The notes under the pieces: generated by a model
What the model saw: the letters and a program-made list of their open reading frames with translations, nothing else
What the model was told of the DNA's origin: nothing
Databases searched by the model: none
Source of the DNA: Epilithonimonas caeni DSM 17710
GTDB lineage: Bacteria; Bacteroidota; Bacteroidia; Flavobacteriales; Weeksellaceae
Assembly: GCF_000426465.1 (NCBI RefSeq)
Contig: NZ_AUFK01000013.1
Coordinates: 476,756-540,755, forward strand
DNA: 64,000 bases
Direction: 5' to 3'
Shown here: one piece after another, positions 61,305-64,000 of the stretch
Numbering within the stretch: the first letter of the stretch is position 1
How the letters are laid out: the number at the start of each line of letters is the position of its first letter
Translations under genes and position numbers: made by a program

Positions 61305-61378
61305 TTTTAAAACTCATTTTTGTTTTCAATTTAACTTACTTTACAATTTGTCGAAATAGTTTTGTACCAAAGTTTCCT

Positions 61379-61386
61379 TATTTTTG
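61379..61386 (+). promoter_or_regulatory. -7 box of the Ig-like lipoprotein operon
   Basis: TATTTTTG, 44 bases before the ATG at 61431. TTTG words occur at 61347 and 61361 but not at the ideal distance. Confidence 0.45.
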
Positions 61387-61430
61387 CAAAGATTTTAGCC
61401 TAAAGTCTAAATCTAATATCTAAATTTATA

Positions 61431-63083
61431 ATGAAGCAGTATCTTCTTTGGCTTTTTGCATCGTTGGTTTTGGTAAGTTGTGCCAGAGTGGGTTCGCCTG
61501 TGGGTGGAAAAAAAGACTCTATCGCTCCAAAAATGATAGGTTCTAATATCGATACAACCAGGGTGAATGTTTCTAAAAATCTTAAAGAGCTCAGAATATA
61601 TTTTAACGAATATATCCAGTTGAAAGATATTAGTAAAAATCTGATCATTTCCCCGCCTATAAAATATACCAAGATCCTTCCTTCTTCTACAGGGAACAAA
61701 TATCTGGAAATCCAGTGGAAAGATTCTTTACAGGCAAATACGACTTATAACTTCAACTTTGGTAACTCGGTCGTGGACCTTAATGAAGGTAATGTGTTGC
61801 CATATTTCAATTTTGCTTTTTCAACGGGAGAAAAATTGGATGATCTCTATATAAGTGGGACAATTTCTGATGCATTGGGGAATATTAAAAACTCAGAAGG
61901 AAAAGAGAAAAATTTAGTAGTGGGACTTTATCAGGTGAAAGATAGTATGAATTACCGTCAAAAACCTTATTACATTACAAAAGCTGATGAGGATGGCTAT
62001 TTTGAACTCAATTACCTGACACCGGGAAAATATAGAATCATTGGTTTCGATGATGAGAATGGTAATTCCATTTATGATCCAGGGAAAGAGAATGTAGCTT
62101 TTCAAAAAACAGAAATTGAACTTGAAAATAGTATTTCGGGAAAGAAGATGAAAGTTTTCCCATCCAAAAAAGTGGTAAAATATAAGGAAATGACTGCGTC
62201 TGTTGGAGGTGTGGCAATGATTTTTGAAGGTAATCCGGATAAAGTTGTTGTGAAAACTGTAGGGGAAAAACCAGCAGATTATAAAGTGACACACAAGACA
62301 AAATCAGATTCTGTACGAATTTGGTTTGATGCCGCAAAAGAAAATATTGGAGCAACCGTAAGCGAAAATCTGAAATTCTCTTATGACACTGGTTCCAAAC
62401 AAGACACAATGTCTATATTTTACAAGAAACCTGCAAAAGACGAAATGACCGTTGCAAATCCTTTTTCGAATAAATTAGCACCAGAAGCAGATTTCAGATT
62501 CTCCTCCAATTATATCATTAACAAGATTCAGCCTGAAAACTGGAAGTTGGAGTCCGATAGCATTGCTCAGGATTTCACAGCGAGAATCTCAGAATTGGAT
62601 TCTACACAGGTTATTGTCAAATCAAATTTTATTTCTGGAAAGAAATATAAATTGACGGTTCCCAAAAATACGGTCATTTCTTATTATAACAGGTCTAGTG
62701 AAAGTGTTCGTTTTGATTTCGAAGTTGCAAAGCCGGAAGAGTTCGGGAGTTTTAAGGTCCATCTTATAAATCCTCCTGCCCAGAAATTCTGGATACAATT
62801 ACTTAATGAAAAAAACGAACCCGCCTATCAGCAATATACCAATCAATCTGAAATTGCATTTCTCAATATAAAACCGGGAACTTATAAACTGAGAATCTTG
62901 GTTGACAACAATGAAAATGGATATTGGGATAGTGCAGATTTTGCAACCGAAACATTGGCTGAAGATGTTTTTCTCTTCAAAAAGGTTGGGGAGAAAAATG
63001 TAATGACCAACATCAATGCGCGACAAATGTGGGAGATTAATGAGAATTGGGATTTAACAAAAGAAGAGCAGCCCGTCAATTGA
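61431..63083 (+). CDS. Ig-like domain lipoprotein
   Basis: A 550-residue lipoprotein with signal MKQYLLWLFASLVLVSC and lipobox LVSC. The mature protein starts with ARVGSPVGGKKDSIAP and then an Ig-like (Big_5-type) domain (about 30-130, ELRIYFNEYIQLKDISKNLI). Middle and C-terminal parts have carboxypeptidase-regulatory-like stretches (GTISDALGNIKNSEGK, GKYRIIGFDDENGNSIYDPG and later GTYKLRILVDNNENGYWDS). Such proteins line the outer membrane in Bacteroidota. It is coupled to the next gene by a TTGA overlap. Confidence 0.85.
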   Translation: MKQYLLWLFASLVLVSCARVGSPVGGKKDSIAPKMIGSNIDTTRVNVSKNLKELRIYFNEYIQLKDISKNLIISPPIKYTKILPSSTGNKYLEIQWKDSLQANTTYNFNFGNSVVDLNEGNVLPYFNFAFSTGEKLDDLYISGTISDALGNIKNSEGKEKNLVVGLYQVKDSMNYRQKPYYITKADEDGYFELNYLTPGKYRIIGFDDENGNSIYDPGKENVAFQKTEIELENSISGKKMKVFPSKKVVKYKEMTASVGGVAMIFEGNPDKVVVKTVGEKPADYKVTHKTKSDSVRIWFDAAKENIGATVSENLKFSYDTGSKQDTMSIFYKKPAKDEMTVANPFSNKLAPEADFRFSSNYIINKIQPENWKLESDSIAQDFTARISELDSTQVIVKSNFISGKKYKLTVPKNTVISYYNRSSESVRFDFEVAKPEEFGSFKVHLINPPAQKFWIQLLNEKNEPAYQQYTNQSEIAFLNIKPGTYKLRILVDNNENGYWDSADFATETLAEDVFLFKKVGEKNVMTNINARQMWEINENWDLTKEEQPVN

Positions 63084-63532
63084 AAAAAATAATTTTTTGG
63101 ACAGTTATTGTATTTCTGGCAATACAATTTATTCCTGTTGATAGAGAAAATCGACCAGTAGATAGGAGAGATAACTTCGTCGATATATATAAAACTCCGG
63201 AAAATATAAGGACAATTCTGAAGAACGCTTGCTATGATTGTCATTCTAATGAAACTGTTTATCCCCAATACTCTTACATAGCTCCAATTTCATGGGCGGT
63301 TAAAGATCATATCAATGAAGGCCGGGAATACCTCAATTTTTCCGAATGGGGAAAATATAATAATGACCTTAAACAAAACGCAATAAAAAAAGCCATCAGT
63401 ACTATTCAGGATTTACAAATGCCTTTGCCCTCTTATATCGGTTATCATCCCAAGGCTAATCTGACAACAGAACAAAGAAAAGCTTTAGAAGATTATTTTT
63501 CCACCATTCTTTCAAAGGATAACGGGTATTAA
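63080..63532 (+). CDS. Haem-binding domain protein with CxxCH
   Basis: A 150-residue protein. An N-terminal membrane helix or signal (KKIIFWTVIVFLAIQFIPV) is followed by the haem-attachment motif CYDCH in LKNACYDCHSNETVYP, WAVKDHINEGREYLNFSEW and a late LPSYIGYHPKANLTTEQR. This is the small Haem_bd family, a periplasmic c-type cytochrome-like domain. The TTG start at 63080 overlaps the stop of the upstream gene as TTGA; it is preferred to a TTG at 63047 that would lie inside that gene. Confidence 0.85.
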   Translation: MKKIIFWTVIVFLAIQFIPVDRENRPVDRRDNFVDIYKTPENIRTILKNACYDCHSNETVYPQYSYIAPISWAVKDHINEGREYLNFSEWGKYNNDLKQNAIKKAISTIQDLQMPLPSYIGYHPKANLTTEQRKALEDYFSTILSKDNGY

Positions 63533-63735
63533 TAAGTTTTGTCTAATATTGTTTTGCTTTCTTTCCGGATTTTTTGTTGGTTTTTATTTTTGGAAAGTTT
63601 CTTTTGTAGAAGAGGTTTTCCTTTCGGGGCGTTTGGTTTTGTGTGCTTTCCGGTTTTATTTTTCCGTTTGTTGAAATTAATGTATCTGGTAACCAGTGCT
63701 GTTAAGGAATCTGTTTCAGATTTTATTGTAAAAAG

Positions 63736-63766
63736 TTTGTGTGTTGTTGAAAAGTTGCTACTTTTG
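63736..63766 (+). promoter_or_regulatory. Tandem promoter P1 of a downstream operon
   Basis: TTTG at 63736-63739, 19 bases, TACTTTTG at 63759-63766. Both boxes and the spacing are perfect. The leader begins CAACCGCTTTGAGAGAGCAG, a type I associate with rRNA operons in this group. Confidence 0.75.
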
Positions 63767-63860
63767 CAACCGCTTTGAGAGAGCAGCGCAGGAGTTCGGT
63801 AAGGGGTAGTGTTTGTTTCGATTTAGTCTTTCGGGATTTTGAGAAATATTTCATGAAACA

Positions 63861-63891
63861 TTTGCCGGTTCGAAAAGTTTGCCTATCTTTG
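63861..63891 (+). promoter_or_regulatory. Tandem promoter P2 of a downstream operon
   Basis: TTTG at 63861-63864, 19 bases, TATCTTTG at 63884-63891, 125 bases after P1 with identical geometry. A further TTTG at 63985-63988 could be the -33 box of a P3 whose -7 box would fall just past the window. Confidence 0.75.
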
Positions 63892-64000
63892 CGGTCCCGA
63901 ATCGAGAGGTCGGGGGCGCAGGAGACGGGATCATAAAACGGGACAGTGGATTTTCGGGGTTACGAAAAAAAACTTCAGAAAAGTTTTGGTGTTCCGGAAA

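Larger units (their letters stand above)
63533..64000. other. Non-coding right end: rRNA-type leader with tandem promoters
   Basis: No convincing gene. The part from about 63540 to 63700 is G/T-rich. A minus-strand frame there reads KRKNKTGKHTKPNAPKGKP and more Lys-rich sequence to a stop near 63536, but has no start codon. From 63736 onward come two promoters pointing right, each followed by GC-richer leader with GCGCAGGAG, and the beginning of a third. Confidence 0.55.

Noticed and set aside
63539..63778. 79-residue plus-strand frame rich in Phe, Leu and Cys
   Set aside because: Composition reflects G/T-rich DNA, there is no promoter before it, and its end overlaps promoter P1.
1..64000. 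Insertion sequence or prophage
   Set aside because: No transposase, integrase or phage structural gene is recognisable; only non-coding repeats are seen.

Overview
The window is A+T-rich chromosomal DNA from a member of the Bacteroidota, most likely a flavobacterium close to Chryseobacterium (Weeksellaceae). The genus is judged from protein families and repeat types remembered from that group and has not been tested. Supporting signs are a type IX secretion (T9SS) sorting domain, a GLPGLI protein, type B ribosomal protein L31, many lipoproteins, almost no Shine-Dalgarno sites, and Bacteroidota promoters of the form TTTG-N19/21-TAnnTTTG. Most of the window is ordinary chromosome. The unusual part is about 42.5-55.9 kb.

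Layout. 0-3.2 kb: feoAB iron uptake (feoB runs off the left edge) and a GLPGLI protein, minus strand. 3.2-11.4 kb: a DUF2520 protein, an ECF sigma factor with a membrane partner and a secreted protein, a PpiD/SurA-like foldase, an MlaD-like lipid-transport protein and two iron-sulfur proteins. 11.5-17.5 kb: a small surface-glycan cluster (membrane GT-C-like protein, GT-B glycosyltransferase, flippase, asparagine synthase). 17.5-35 kb: housekeeping and envelope genes (serS, a PIF1-like helicase, ruvC, PAP2 phosphatase, M16 peptidase, hemH, an Nfu scaffold, gamma-carbonic anhydrase, BrkB, DUF4407, a T9SS cargo protein). 35-42.5 kb, minus strand: guaB, a surface-antigen barrel, an SDR, aroA, a MazG-like protein and a beta-helix lipoprotein.

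42.5-55.8 kb is a phenylacetate (paa) catabolic region on the plus strand: an E1 alpha/beta fusion dehydrogenase, a TetR regulator, paaE, paaA, paaB, paaC, paaD, a 3-hydroxyacyl-CoA dehydrogenase, a thiolase, paaZ and an enoyl-CoA hydratase. Together they would epoxidise phenylacetyl-CoA, open the ring and beta-oxidise the product to acetyl-CoA and succinyl-CoA. A TetR-type palindrome lies on the -33 box of the first promoter. No phenylacetate-CoA ligase (paaK) or thioesterase (paaI) is present. Nearly every gap in the cluster is filled by dispersed repeats of several families, and one repeat lies in frame inside paaD.

55.8-64 kb: a T9SS-domain remnant, a four-gene two-component operon (minus strand), rpmE2, a GlmU-like protein, an Ig-like lipoprotein and a haem-binding protein. 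The right end carries two tandem, perfectly spaced strong promoters pointing out of the window, probably the leader of an rRNA operon. I found no tRNA, rRNA body, CRISPR array or intact insertion sequence.
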